A stretch of DNA of 64,000 nt, taken from positions 1-64,000 of the forward strand of contig JAPMOS010000113.1 of the NCBI GenBank assembly GCA_027972325.1. The letters run 5' to 3'. This DNA comes from Paratrimastix pyriformis. Lineage: Eukaryota; Preaxostyla; Paratrimastigidae. The position numbers and the translations under genes were made by a program. Positions 10,871-20,645 of this stretch are shown piece by piece (positions within the stretch are counted from its first letter, which is position 1; every line of letters starts with the position of its first letter). The notes under the pieces were generated by a model. That model saw only the letters and a program-made list of their open reading frames with translations. It did no database searches and was not told the DNA's origin.

Positions 10871-11541
10871 TCAATTTGCATCCGACCCCCTCCTCCCCAT
10901 CTTCTTTCTCGCTCCTTCCCTTCTTACTCTCCCCCATCCTTCCTCCCATGTTTCCTCTGTTTCACCACTGCCACCTTCCCCGACGCACTGCAACTTTGCC
11001 TCTTGACTCTTGGTTTCGCTTCCCCGACCGCCCCAACCCCCGACTCCCTCACTCCTTCCTTCATTCCCCTTATCTGCATTGCCTTCCTCCTTTTCCTTCT
11101 CCACTCTCCGCCTCTTCCGCCCCTCCTCCGCCGACTCCTCCTCCCGAATCCGCCTCGCCAATTGCAGATAGTCCGGACTCACCCTGTTACCATACAGACA
11201 CACCCGCTTTTTGATCGTCTCCACATACTGCGGCATCACCCCTTTCCAATGAAATCTTCCCCCTATGATGAGGTCCGCCACACTCCGAATCTTCCTTTTC
11301 ATGAGGGTCTGTCTGTGCTTCTTTGTTATCTTGCAGGGCTCCGCCATCTCTTCCAGTGTCGTCGGCATGCCGTACTTCACTTCCTCCTTCAGTTTCTCAC
11401 CGTCCCTCAGGATCGCCATGTCTCTCCTGTGCATCACCTGCAACGCCCCAATCACCACCCCCGGCATCTTCTCCTGCCCGTGCATCTTCACCCACTTCCC
11501 TGCATCATCCAACAGCGGCTCCCCCTGGGGGGGGAAGGGCC
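10871..11541 (-). CDS. LINE ORF2 region between RT and RNase H
   Basis: The open stretch includes LDDAGKWVKMHGQEKMPG-type sequence, TLMKRKIRSVADLIIGGRFHW and YVETIKKRVCLYGNRVSPDY, then a highly charged Glu/Lys/Arg segment leading to RNase H. It continues the logic of the RT reading frame that stops at 35,960 on the plus strand. The protein is truncated at 11,541 by the inversion breakpoint. Confidence 0.6.
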
Positions 11542-11574
11542 TGATCTAACAGATGTCCCCCAAGAGGAGGAGAC

Positions 11575-12215
11575 GTGTTCTAGGGAACGGGTCTGTCTTT
11601 CCTCAAGTCCAGGATCGCGAGCTTCCAGGACACACACATAGGCCCCACTGTCGAATTCTCTACTTCGACCATGCACACCAGGGTTGTCCACCCCCTCGTG
11701 ACGGGGGTCTGCATCTGGCCTGGGGACTGGCTCCCCCCTTTTGCAAAAATGTGAGCGGTCAGGTACCCGACACACGTGAAGGAGAATGGAACGTGTGACG
11801 GAGTGCCTCGTTACAAAGTCTGGCTTCGTGAAAGAGCCCTTCCCTGACTCTGGGTGCGTAGAGACGAGCGTGAGGTCATCGCAGTTGTCCTCTTCTCCTG
11901 GCCCATTGGACCCACAACACCCGACGGGAGTGTCCCTGGTACCGTTCCTCCCGGGGACAACATCGCCCGGACAAGAGTCATGCTCACCGCGGACCCCACC
12001 AGAAAGGCTCCCATGACCCACGGGCTGCTCAACAACTCCTCAGTTGCCCAAGCCCAAGATCGTGAGCGTCCTGAACTCACACGTTGGCTCTTCTGTGGCC
12101 AGGGCATCCATGCTGAAAGGGGCGAGTGCCCCACTTCGGCCATGCACATCGGGGTCTCGTTGCGGGGTTCTTCGCGCGGATTGGGGACTGCCTGCTCCTT
12201 TGCAAAATGTGAGCG
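11575..12215. repeat. diverged direct repeat, offset about 470 bp
   Basis: About 11,575-11,760 and 12,043-12,215 share blocks including CCATGCACA, GGGGACTG and TTTGCAAAATGTGAGCG in the same order. They are diverged, so this is an old duplication inside T. Confidence 0.55.
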
Positions 12216-13589
12216 TCGGGTCAACGAACGCACGTCCTCGTCCCCTACACCCGATCGATGAGACTGACACACTGGCGGCCGTTCCCTTTGGGACCCCAGT
12301 GGGGCACGGGAGGAGCGCCCCAGGGGTCCGGCGCTCTACAAGTGGGGCCCCAAATGAAGGTGGTGCAGCCGCAGCTTCCACCCGGCGAAGGGTGGTGGGA
12401 CTAGGCGCCAGCGGCCGAGGGCGCTCTACAAATACCCCGTTCAACTCTCAGCCTGGGCACGAGACGTCGGGCAAGCTTGACGGGAGCAGAGAGGAAAGTC
12501 TGTCGTCGCATCCTCTCTCCGCCCTCTTGGGTGAAACACCACTCGTGATCTCTGCGCACTCTCCCTCCTCCGAGTGCGTGCCCTCAGCACCCACGTACAC
12601 CTTCCAGTCCCTGCCCATCATTCCGGCTCATCCCATCCCCACCTCCGAGGGCCATGATGGGGCGGCTCCGTCCCGGGAGGGCGAGCATCCCTGTCTTGGA
12701 CCCATCACGATCACTCCTGCTTGGGGTCACTCTGTCCATTCACAGGCAAGGCTGAGAACAGTGCACTTGTCCGCCTTGCCCACAGCCGGGTGGCATTATT
12801 CCATAGTATTTCTGCTCCCCTACTCGGTGCTCTGCGGTGCTGTCCTGCCTGGAGTGGGATCACACTTCACACACGGACGCGAACTATACTGAGAGCATTT
12901 GGTTGGGCGGGCCTGTGTTTGTCTGCGCCCACACCCTCACACAGACCGTACAGGGTCAGAAACAACAACAAACTGTGAGACGTCAGGGACGCGCGCATAC
13001 TTGTGCACCCACGGGTCCCACGCTCGGGGATCGAGAGGTCCCAACAAGCTGGCGGTCAGGTCAGAAACAACTTTGGGATTTCGGCACTGCTAGGTCTAGA
13101 GATTGGAGAGAATTCACTGACCGCCAGCAAGCCTCATAGTTGCACGTCGTTCCTCAATGGGTTCTCTTCCGATCCCGTGTGCGCTGTCACACCCGCACCT
13201 GAAGTCGTGTTTTTCCAGGCGGGCCCTCTCTGTGACACATCTGGCACACCAACACCAGTGTTCGGTGTTTTTCTTTGGGGTAGGCCTGCGCTTGCCCATG
13301 ACCATCACCCCAACACTGGGACCCTTGTGTGATTTCAGCGCGTATCTGCTCGTTTACGTGCCGCACCGCGGGTTTTCTCATGAGGGCGCTCCGTTGGATT
13401 TCCGGATGCCCCTCTGCCTCGGTGTGTACGTTGACTCACCAACACCGTGACGATGGCATGCATGCACCGCTGGTTTTTTCAGGAGGGCGATCCGTGGTAT
13501 GTTCGGATGCGGTGCCCGTGGGTACACCAACACCGGGAAAAATTGGTGCTATGCACTTGAGGGGCTTGCACCTGTTCATGCCCCGGTAT

Positions 13590-14240
13590 GTTCATCAGGG
13601 GCGGGCCTGAGTGCGCCCAACATGCCCCTTGGATGCACTCTCACACCGGCAGCATCATCACAGCACCACCACCAGCACACGCACCATCAGTGTGGCGTTG
13701 CTCAGGGCGGGCCTGTGTGCTCATCATGCCTTGAATGGGTCCTGGCACACCAGGACATCTGTTTGATGCGTCTGGGGCGGGCCGGAGTGTGCCCCACATG
13801 TCCCCTGGTGTACACTCTCACACCAACAGTATCATCAGCACCACCAGTGTGGTGACTTTTCGGGCGGGCCTGTGTGCTCATCATGCCCTTGAATGCGTCC
13901 TGACAGCTGCTTGACTGCTTGAGGCGTCTCAGGGCGGGCCTGTGTGTGCCCTGCCCTCTGGTGTGCATTCTCACACCAGCAGCAGCAACACCAACACCAA
14001 CACCCAGCACCACCAGAGTGGTGTTCTGTCGGGGCGGGCCTGTGTGCTCATCATGCCCCTGAATGCGCCCTGGCACACCAGGACAGCTGCGTGGCGAGGC
14101 GTCTGGGGGCGGGCCTGTGTGCCCATATGCCTCCTGGTGTTCATTCTCACTCCAGCAGCAGCATCACACCCACACCAGCGCATTCAGGCCAGAATCACCA
14201 CACCAGCACCATCAGAGTGGGGCTTTGCTGGGGCAGTGTG
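13590..14240. repeat. GGGCGGGCCTGTGTG minisatellite
   Basis: Two half-units alternate. One is GGGCGGGCCTGTGTGCTCAT followed by a CATGCC-rich stretch and CACACCAGGACA. The other starts GGGCGGGCC and continues to CTCACACCAGCAGCA. At least four rounds occur with variable spacing, and the degenerate upstream part reaches to about 13,200. It looks non-coding. Confidence 0.75.
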
Positions 14241-14533
14241 ATGCTCGATGTTTCATGCCTGCTCTCGCATCGACTGATGCCTTCTTGTCTGTCGGAAGCA
14301 GTGACAGCACTCGGCACCTTTGGGGAGCGACCCCGGACACACGCGGGGGACACTGTGGAGTGTGTACCACCTCTCAGCTGTTTGATGCTCGTTCTGGCCC
14401 TCCGGCACGCGCACTCCCAACATCAGGATGGGTATCCGTAGAGCCGGCTCATCGGCCAAGAGTGTTGGGCGGAGCATCCCGTTAGCCGGGTCACGTAGAG
14501 TGCGGAAGGGGGGAAAGCTATGCCTTTGGTATG

Positions 14534-14663
14534 GTGTTCACTCTTTCTTGGTTTGGGTTTGTTTGGGGCTATCCCACGAAGGCTGTCCCTCGTTCTCCGA
14601 ACTCGTGAAGGAGAATGGTGGGATAGCCGAGTAATCTCTTCCCCAAACAAACCCAAACCAAGA
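14534..14663. repeat. two T-type ends abutted head to head
   Basis: 14,534-14,615 matches the second-piece outer end of T (as at 38,150-38,230), and 14,616-14,663 is the reverse complement of the first-piece outer end (as at 16,247-16,293). The two ends meet at GAAGGAGAA / TGGTGGGATAG with no sequence between, giving an inverted repeat of about 23 bp (TTGGTTTGGGTTTGTTTGGGG). Confidence 0.75.
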
Positions 14664-16138
14664 CAAGTCTCCCACCCACCTCCCTGCCTGATGAGTGGCA
14701 CTGGGTTTGTTTGTTGCTGCTTTCCCCGCGAAGCTTCGACTCAACGTGTACCCATGGTCGTGATTGATGGTGGGCATTTTGTCTTCGCAGCGCAATCTTC
14801 GTACGTGCTCCCTTGGCTGTACTGCTGCCTGTTCACCCACACAATCTGATTGACAAGTCAGGAGGGCTGCCTCGTGGGGGAGGCGAGTGTGGCTGTTGTT
14901 CAACCTTGTTTGGTGCCCTTGGACAACAGTGTCTGGGGCCTCGTCGGGGCCTCTTGCCCTTGAGACACCACCCTTCATTCACCCTCATTCACCCTCGTCT
15001 GATGTGATTGGGCATTCATGGTGGGGTGAGGTGTGGTCATTCACCCCCAGCTACTTTGCTTGAAACAGCTTATGGGTCATCCGGCTCGTTGTACTCTTGG
15101 GACACCCATCATGCACCTTCATGGCGGTGTGGGGGTGTTGTCTTCCTCCTTGTCTGTTCTGAATGGGCAACAGCTCGAGGGACTGGTGCGGGGTGTTGTC
15201 TTTCACCCCCGTTTTGTTGTGGCACAGCTGTGTGGCTTTACCGTGGTGGGCACCATGCATCCTCCACATCCAGAATGGGGGGTCGGGGTTTGTCATTCAT
15301 CGTCGTCTGTTCTGTTTTGACGAGTGATATTTCATCGTGGCCGTTGTGCCCGTGAACCACCCCGCTCACCCCACCACACACCTCCCTCTCACGGGAGGGA
15401 TATTTGTTGAGCACCCTGAAGTGGCGATCGATACGTCACCTTTCGTGCTCTCTCTCCCTTCGGGGTTTGCGTTTTTTGGTGGGGGCTTGGGTTCTCTATA
15501 CAGAACTCGACGCCTGCACGGCAAGGTTGCCTCCACCGCTTCACCGGCGCCGGTCGGCGACTGGTGACGAAGAAGCCGCGAGCACGGGGCGAGAACCCTC
15601 CTGGGATCTGCGAGGCAAGGTGCCTGTCGCGGCTCCGTCGTGCTCTGCGTTTTCTCGACGCGTGCCTTTGGCCCGCGCCATGCCGGACAACGAGTCCTCT
15701 CGCTGTTTTGTCCGATCTTCTTCGTTGTTTTATTTGCGGGGGGTCCGACCCGTTGAGGGAAGGATTCCCTATGGAGGGTGCCGAGTACGGGAAGACTCGG
15801 TACCTTCGGGGCCTTTGCAGGTTTCGCCCCTCCTTTTATTTGTGGCTTCTCCTCTCCCACCTGTTTTTTGCTGACCGGTTACAGCGGTGCGTCGGGGTTT
15901 TCTCCAGCCTCCTCTTTCCCTGACTAGACGTGCACCCCCCGGGGCGGTCGCGACCCGCTTGAGGAGATGTTTGGGGTTCGCATGGTTGATCATGAATCTC
16001 TCTTCTTCGTTTTCATTGAAACCTTCGGGAGCTGTGACTCCCAGCTGGATTGTTTACTGCGTTGCGCGGTACTGACTCCCTTCCCACCTTACTCTGCGTC
16101 GGTGGCTGGCGTGTCGTCGTCCGAATGGGCTTATGCTT

Positions 16139-16299
16139 AAAGGACGAGTCGACTGCCGGCACTGACATGACATGTCAAATTCTTTTGATAAAATTTTTGG
16201 ATGTCAGTGCCGTTTTGCGTGCTTGCTGTGCAAGTGTTCACTCTTTCTTGGTTTGGGTTTGTTTGGGGAAGAGATTACTCGGCTATCCCACCAAATTCA
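16139..16299. repeat. T long terminal repeat-type end, copy 1
   Basis: 16,139-16,268 matches 38,053-38,182 essentially base for base, then the two differ at the last 30-50 bases. Inside is an imperfect hairpin with arms GGCACTGACAT and ATGTCAGTGCC. The end abuts GTCACC (16,300-16,305). Confidence 0.85.
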
Positions 16300-16305
16300 G
16301 TCACC

Positions 16306-16530
16306 AGAAGTCGATATTTTGTAGTAATCCGGGGCTTATACACTGATCAAATCATTAATAATGTGACGAGTGAAGCCGCAATCCCAGTTTTTGTTGGAAC
16401 AGATAACAAAGGACTTGAATTGTCACCAACATCAACTTTAACGAGAACTTATGACTATTCGATATTAGATGAAACAGGACAACCCACAACTGATGTAGTG
16501 ACTGTAAACATGTTATTTAGAGTGGACTAA
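16306..16530 (+). CDS. Polinton structural-type gene, part separated by T
   Basis: The frame ends TTDVVTVNMLFRVD at 16,530 and is beta-rich in appearance. It starts directly at the edge of element T, and the rest of the gene lies at the other edge of T at 38,231-38,620 on the minus strand, as expected from insertion followed by inversion. No family was recognised. It converges with and overlaps by four bases the next minus-strand gene. It is a fossil part. Confidence 0.5.
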   Translation, partial: RSRYFVVIRGLYTDQIINNVTSEAAIPVFVGTDNKGLELSPTSTLTRTYDYSILDETGQPTTDVVTVNMLFRVD

Positions 16531-16811
16531 GAAGGAGAGAGCTTTTCTAGCACGAGTTTAATACCATTTCCTAAGTCTTTTGTGAAGAACACGCCTAAGG
16601 ATGGAGTCTCTCGTATTCTGTATCTGAAGACTGTAGCAGTTTTATGAACCCGTTTGATTGGTACCAATTTATGCTTTTTTAACCATGTGCGACATTGATT
16701 TGGCTTAAATTTAGCTATTTCGAAGAGGACTGTAACGATATTAAACTTAGTATCGAGCGACATGTCTGAAGGCACCTCAGGTGAATCATCTGTAGCAGTT
16801 TTGACTTTCAT
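16527..16811 (-). CDS. 94-residue hypothetical Polinton protein
   Basis: The frame runs from MKVKTATDDSPEVPSDMSLD to VLEKLSPS. It is rich in Lys, with a mixed alpha/beta look and a basic patch (TWLKKHKLVPIKRVHKTA) that could bind nucleic acid. No domain is recognised. It lies back to back with the 265-residue plus-strand gene at 16,885, so the 70-bp gap (AT-rich) may be a shared promoter region. Confidence 0.5.
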   Translation of the reverse strand: MKVKTATDDSPEVPSDMSLDTKFNIVTVLFEIAKFKPNQCRTWLKKHKLVPIKRVHKTATVFRYRIRETPSLGVFFTKDLGNGIKLVLEKLSPS

Positions 16812-16884
16812 TGTTGAATGTAATAATATAAGCAGGGAAAAATAATCAGGGTATTTTTTTCTCCATCAATTATATTAGTAACGA

Positions 16885-17682
16885 ATGTCTCAACGAAAAC
16901 GTTCATCTCGTGCAACAGGAGGATCATCATGGACTAAGAAAGCAGACTACATTGTCAAGTCAATGGCACAACAAATGGGTGGTAACTCAATGATTTCCTC
17001 TATACAGCAAGCAGGCAAGTCAGCAAATTTGCTGAATCCAGACCAAATGTACATAACACAGCCGGAAATCAAGGCAAATGAAGATTTTGAACTCGGCACT
17101 TACAGATTTTACAGGACAGGTGATACGTATTGGGCAATCGCATTGGAGGCACATCCATACGATCCAACTAAGACGGAATTGGGAATCCACAGCCTCTTCC
17201 TCAGAACAGTCAGCCAATTCGAAAAGATTCCTATTGATGAAGCAGTCTTCGACACGGCGAGAAATATTTATCGTGAACGAACTAAAATTACTCAGCCCTT
17301 CTATGCAGAGGCACAGACAAATGAAGTTGCATTAGCGTATGCAACCCTCGTGGCAAAATACAAGAAGTTCCAAGAAACCCTACCAAACTTTGTTAAGACC
17401 TATGGTGCTCAGTCAGAAATTGTGACAGGACTTAGAGCTGAAATGAAACGGCTCTCGGATGATATTAAGCATTACAATGAAAGTGACCCTCAAGCACTCA
17501 GAGAATTCTTCGAATCGAATATGGCGGCAGAAGCTAATATTCTTAACAGAATTGTGCCAAAACGCAAGGGAACTCCAGGACCTTTGTATCCAGGTGCGAG
17601 ATTCCTTCCTACAGCACCAGGATCTGTTGGGACAACATCTTCAACAGCCGCAACCACAACTACAACTACCACAGCGTCGTAA
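16885..17682 (+). CDS. 265-residue hypothetical Polinton protein, virion-type composition
   Basis: The frame begins MSQRKRSSRATGGSSWTKKA and ends in a Thr/Ser/Ala-rich tail after GPLYPGARFLPTAPG. A basic N-terminus, a central mixed region (TYRFYRTGDTYWAIALEAHP), a helical part and a low-complexity C-terminus suit a structural protein, but no family was recognised. The AT-rich gap before it, with TATATTAG near 16,870, may hold a promoter. It is part of the Polinton. Confidence 0.55.
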   Translation: MSQRKRSSRATGGSSWTKKADYIVKSMAQQMGGNSMISSIQQAGKSANLLNPDQMYITQPEIKANEDFELGTYRFYRTGDTYWAIALEAHPYDPTKTELGIHSLFLRTVSQFEKIPIDEAVFDTARNIYRERTKITQPFYAEAQTNEVALAYATLVAKYKKFQETLPNFVKTYGAQSEIVTGLRAEMKRLSDDIKHYNESDPQALREFFESNMAAEANILNRIVPKRKGTPGPLYPGARFLPTAPGSVGTTSSTAATTTTTTTAS

Positions 17683-17818
17683 TAGAACTATTTGATTTCG
17701 ATTTTATAATAAGTAAAACAGCAATCCCTATTTATATCTGAATAGATATGAATAAGTGAACAAAATGGTTAAAAAAAGATGCATATCTTACCGTACAGGA
17801 CCGGCAAGAGGTTTGTTT

Positions 17819-18250
17819 TTACTGTGTGATTAACGTGATTTGTCGTGTTATGACAGCATCTCTAAGCTTATTGAGGTCTTCTCTCGCTTTGTTCCGGCTT
17901 TCATCAGCAGCTAAACGATCCACTCGTAACTGATTCAAAAGTATTTCTCCAGATAAGTCATCCGGTGGTTGTGTAGTCAACGTTGGAGCAGGCATCAACA
18001 CAGATGCTAATGGTGGCGACATAGGTGCAGGTATTGGACTGATTGGTGGTGGCAGAGGTAATGGAATGATTAGTGGTGGTGGTGCAGGTAATGGAATGAT
18101 TGGTGGAGGCGAAGGTAGCCCTATTCCAATTCTATCTTCATCTTCATCTTCCTCCTCTTCAGTCTTTTCAGGTAAATAGCTAAAACTTCTTGCGCGCTCT
18201 TCAGCACGCTTGTCCTTCCTTTCAATAATTTTTTTTTCTCCGCTTTTCAC
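17819..18250 (-). CDS. Pro-rich hypothetical Polinton protein
   Basis: The protein is 143 residues. It starts with a basic helix, passes through an acidic run (EEEEDEDEDRIGIG), then a Pro-rich repeat of the type IPLPAPPPLIIPLP, and ends in a helical tail. It overlaps by 29 bases the upstream 107-residue frame in another frame and may be part of the same locus. No function is assigned. Confidence 0.45.
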   Translation of the reverse strand: MKSGEKKIIERKDKRAEERARSFSYLPEKTEEEEDEDEDRIGIGLPSPPPIIPLPAPPPLIIPLPLPPPISPIPAPMSPPLASVLMPAPTLTTQPPDDLSGEILLNQLRVDRLAADESRNKAREDLNKLRDAVITRQITLITQ

Positions 18251-18545
18251 GTGCCTCTATACCAGCGATAACTTCAGCTCTTCGTTTTGCATCAATATCA
18301 TCGTCATCCTCTGCATGTATCATATCGTCGATTGCATATTCTCGAAGAGTGTTGTCACTGTAACGTAAAAATTCTTTCTCTTCTTTTGCGGCTTTGCGCA
18401 TATCACGTATTTCTTCCAACAATTTCTCATCATTTTGCATTGGTTCTTCTTCGGAAGAATCCTCTTCTTTGTAGTAGCGCATCCTTTGGCATATAGCCGC
18501 ATCAGTTAATCCAGAATCTCCAAACATTTTTGACATGACAGCCAC
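18222..18545 (-). CDS. charged helical hypothetical Polinton protein
   Basis: The 107-residue frame includes MSKMFGDSGLTDAAICQRMR and long Glu/Lys helices (EEIRDMRKAAKEEKEFLRYS), suggesting a coiled coil. It lies just downstream of the double hairpin at 18,591-18,634. A 65-residue frame upstream (18,502-18,699) overlaps it and contains the hairpin; which start is real is unclear. No family is recognised. Confidence 0.45.
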   Translation of the reverse strand: MAVMSKMFGDSGLTDAAICQRMRYYKEEDSSEEEPMQNDEKLLEEIRDMRKAAKEEKEFLRYSDNTLREYAIDDMIHAEDDDDIDAKRRAEVIAGIEAREKRRKKNY

Positions 18546-18590
18546 AGATAGCTACAATTTCCTCAGTCTCATCATCAAACTGTGCGATGT

Positions 18591-18634
18591 GCGCAGAGGT
18601 GCGCGCATCCGAATGAATAGTTGAACTATTCATT
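18591..18634. repeat. double hairpin DH1
   Basis: Hairpin GCGCAGAGGTGCGC (18,591-18,604) is followed by the imperfect palindrome ATCCGAAT and a second hairpin with arms AATGAATAGT/ACTATTCATT (18,612-18,634). It shares its layout with DH2-DH6. Confidence 0.85.
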
Positions 18635-18719
18635 GCAGCTCTTCGTCGATGTGTACCTTTTGACTTACGTGGCTTCTTGGATGTATCCATTGTCTTCAAT
18701 AATAATACACGAGAAATTT

Positions 18720-19922
18720 TCAGAGGATCGATGTTAATGTAAATATGACAGCACCAAACAATAGGTATGGTGTGTAATTAGTAGATTCAGTGTCGGGTGT
18801 GACAGGCTCGACAGGAGTAATTGGTTCGACAGGTGTAATCGGCTCAACCGGAGATGATGGGAGATTCCCATCACCCGAGCCGGCATCAGCCGGCTTCGTA
18901 ATTGGTTCAACAGGACTCGGTTTTTCATCTTTTTCCTTCTTAGCATTTACAACACATTCATTAAGTTGTTGTATTTGGACATTTGTTAATGTGCCTACAT
19001 TCTTCCAATCTATTATATTACGACAATCAACACAAACTAAGTCACCCCATTGCGGTTTTGATGGCATCTCAGGCTTATTTACATTAATCTGTGCTATTCG
19101 TTGTGATAAGTACTCAGGCTTGTAATAAAATGTCATCATGAATTCACCCGTTTTGTTCTGACGGTTTAACTCACTCCATTCACATGATTGGACATTAAGA
19201 TTTGATAAATCGAGTCCATTTTGCTTAATAGTTGATGCAATGTATTTGTCCTTATCAGTCATCAGGCTGAAGGCAATCGAATCAATATTCCATAAGCCCG
19301 TGATTGTTGCATGGATGTATTGAATCGAATCATTCATAAAATACCATTTGTCAAACTTAGCATAATAGTCATCCATCTGTTTTAGGTATGAATCATTCAT
19401 TTTGATAATGTTTTGAACCCCTTTTTCACATTCAGATAACTCTTTAGGGGCTGAATCTTCAATGTCTTTCAGACAGTCCCAATTCTTAGCACATGACTCG
19501 ATCTTCGAACAGTTTACACACTTTTGGAACTGTGTCTCAGTAGTTGATTTAGCTATTGCCGGAAAAAACTCAGTATATGAATCAAAGTCAAAGTTGTTGG
19601 AGTGTGCAAAAGTTAATGCCTGTGGCACCGTGAAATCACTGTAAAAGGCTCTCGTTTTACTCCCTCCACGTAATGGCATTTCAACACGTAACTTAGCATA
19701 TAATGCCTTTAACTCACGCTTTCTGTCCTCACCTTCTACCTTCATCAAATTGTCATATCGACGTTTTGATATAAAGTCCATTTTCAACGTCAACCTGATG
19801 TAACTGACATTATTCTGTTGAAAAGCATTGATGAACTTACTTTCTGTGCAAAGCGCAGAGTTCTCTGCGCATTCGAATGAAGGGCTACGCTCTTCATTTC
19901 CCAATGAATTCCACTGAATCAT
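18720..19922 (-). CDS. Cys-rich C-terminally anchored Polinton membrane protein
   Basis: The frame is 400 residues from 19,922, but the double hairpin DH2 lies within its first 25 codons, so the real start may be the Met at 19,781 (MDFISKRRYDNLMKVEGEDR). The body has paired Cys (CVNCSKIESCAKNWDC and LVCVDCRN), then a Pro/Val/Thr-Glu stalk with VEPITPVEPITPVEP repeats, and a single C-terminal membrane segment (YLLFGAVIFTLTSIL). This layout (Cys-bonded ectodomain, stalk, tail anchor) suggests a virion surface protein. No family is recognised. It is divergent from the L1R-like gene at 19,970. Confidence 0.55.
   Translation of the reverse strand: MIQWNSLGNEERSPSFECAENSALCTESKFINAFQQNNVSYIRLTLKMDFISKRRYDNLMKVEGEDRKRELKALYAKLRVEMPLRGGSKTRAFYSDFTVPQALTFAHSNNFDFDSYTEFFPAIAKSTTETQFQKCVNCSKIESCAKNWDCLKDIEDSAPKELSECEKGVQNIIKMNDSYLKQMDDYYAKFDKWYFMNDSIQYIHATITGLWNIDSIAFSLMTDKDKYIASTIKQNGLDLSNLNVQSCEWSELNRQNKTGEFMMTFYYKPEYLSQRIAQINVNKPEMPSKPQWGDLVCVDCRNIIDWKNVGTLTNVQIQQLNECVVNAKKEKDEKPSPVEPITKPADAGSGDGNLPSSPVEPITPVEPITPVEPVTPDTESTNYTPYLLFGAVIFTLTSIL
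19853..19895. repeat. double hairpin DH2
   Basis: A perfect 8-bp stem GCGCAGAG-TT-CTCTGCGC (19,853-19,870) is followed by palindrome ATTCGAAT (19,871-19,878) and a second hairpin GAAGGGC-TAC-GCTCTTC (19,879-19,895) with one wobble pair. It lies between two divergent genes. Confidence 0.9.
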
Positions 19923-19969
19923 TCTTAATGCTATACAAGGTGAAATTTTCGATGAGTACTGTATACAAC

Positions 19970-20473
19970 ATGGGTGGAAACATTAGTTATAACTCAATTA
20001 GGCAAGACCTGTTGAACTATCTGTCTGTCAATGAAACCAACATCATAATGCAACAAGTCAATGTGGTGCTTAATGCAAAGAATGAAATCATCTTTCGTAA
20101 CATAGCTCACATAAAAAACGTCAAGATATCATTTGCCAATGACATAAAGAACCAAATCATAGCAAAAACGATACTGGAATCAACATCTGCCACATCTGCA
20201 TTCAACGACATCCTTAACAAGATATCAGAAAAGCAAAACCAAGGCGGTATCTTTACCGCCAACTTTAACGTGCTCGACATGATTAAGAAGCTAAAGAACG
20301 TGGTTGATGTCAATCGTGTCAACCAACAGATGCAAAACATTAGAAACTCCTTCGACGTTGTCAATTCCTTCCAAGTTATTAATGATGCTTTTGTTCCTTC
20401 ATCATGCCTCGAAGATGTCGACTTAACTGCTACTAATCAACTATATACAACAAACAAGTTTATGATTCATTAG
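19970..20473 (+). CDS. L1R-like N-myristoylated protein (candidate)
   Basis: I choose the Met at 19,970 because it gives MGGNIS, a classical N-myristoylation start; the frame is open further upstream, but that part overlaps the hairpin and the divergent gene. The 167-residue protein is helical, ends near DLTATNQLYTTNKF, and is followed at once by a 37-residue frame with a membrane segment. Poxvirus L1/F9 proteins, part of the entry-fusion apparatus, have a MGA/MGG myristoylated start, helices and a C-terminal membrane segment. A similar gene lies in the second virus-like element at 58,686. The family call is inference from start motif, layout and the shared C-terminal motif. Confidence 0.45.
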   Translation: MGGNISYNSIRQDLLNYLSVNETNIIMQQVNVVLNAKNEIIFRNIAHIKNVKISFANDIKNQIIAKTILESTSATSAFNDILNKISEKQNQGGIFTANFNVLDMIKKLKNVVDVNRVNQQMQNIRNSFDVVNSFQVINDAFVPSSCLEDVDLTATNQLYTTNKFMIH

Positions 20474-20509
20474 CTGAAATATATTCTGAAGTGGATCAAC
20501 ACACAAAAG

Positions 20510-20623
20510 ATGAAGAAGAGCACGACATTGGAAACTGCCGATAACACTACTGCATTGATTGCTATTGCTGCTGTCTTAGTGGTTGGCGGCTTTATCTATA
20601 TGAACAAACAAAAGGGAAAGTAA
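20510..20623 (+). CDS. 37-residue single-span membrane protein
   Basis: The frame starts at ATG 20,510 (MKKSTTLETADNTT), has one membrane segment (ALIAIAAVLVVGGFIYM) and a basic end (NKQKGK), and stops at 20,623. It follows the L1R-like gene by 36 bp. Members of that family usually carry their own C-terminal membrane segment, so the two belong to one functional locus. Confidence 0.55.
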   Translation: MKKSTTLETADNTTALIAIAAVLVVGGFIYMNKQKGK

Positions 20624-20645
20624 TTTCAAATGTATATTATGTCAG

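Larger units (their letters stand above)
8495..11541 (-). mobile_element. LINE, 3' portion (RNase H, C-terminal extension, AC tail)
   Basis: This is the downstream third of a non-LTR retrotransposon whose upstream part is at 28,941-35,960 on the other strand. Read on the minus strand it holds the region between RT and RNase H, an RNase H domain, a long C-terminal extension and a 3' UTR. The 3' end has two hairpins (8,553-8,564 with a UUCG loop; 8,530-8,541 with a GNRA-type loop), AGTATC, and an (AC)n tail. The break at 11,541 falls within the ORF2-type coding sequence and joins it to element T. Confidence 0.85.
11542..16299. mobile_element. element T, first piece (inverted segment)
   Basis: This GC-rich block of 4.8 kb lies between the LINE break at 11,541 and the point where Polinton coding resumes at 16,300. 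Its right end carries a long repeat that recurs in direct orientation at 38,053-38,230, the outer end of the second T piece. With the 6-bp duplication GGTGAC/GTCACC at 38,231 and 16,300, this fits one transposon with long inverted ends, later cut by an inversion. No transposase was recognised. The interior holds tandem repeats and composition-driven open frames only. T may be a non-autonomous DNA transposon of about 7 kb. Confidence 0.6.

Noticed and set aside
12044-12892. 282-residue open frame in T
   Set aside because: Composition is Ser/Pro/Arg/Gly typical of GC-rich non-coding DNA, it spans a diverged tandem duplicate, and no domain is visible.
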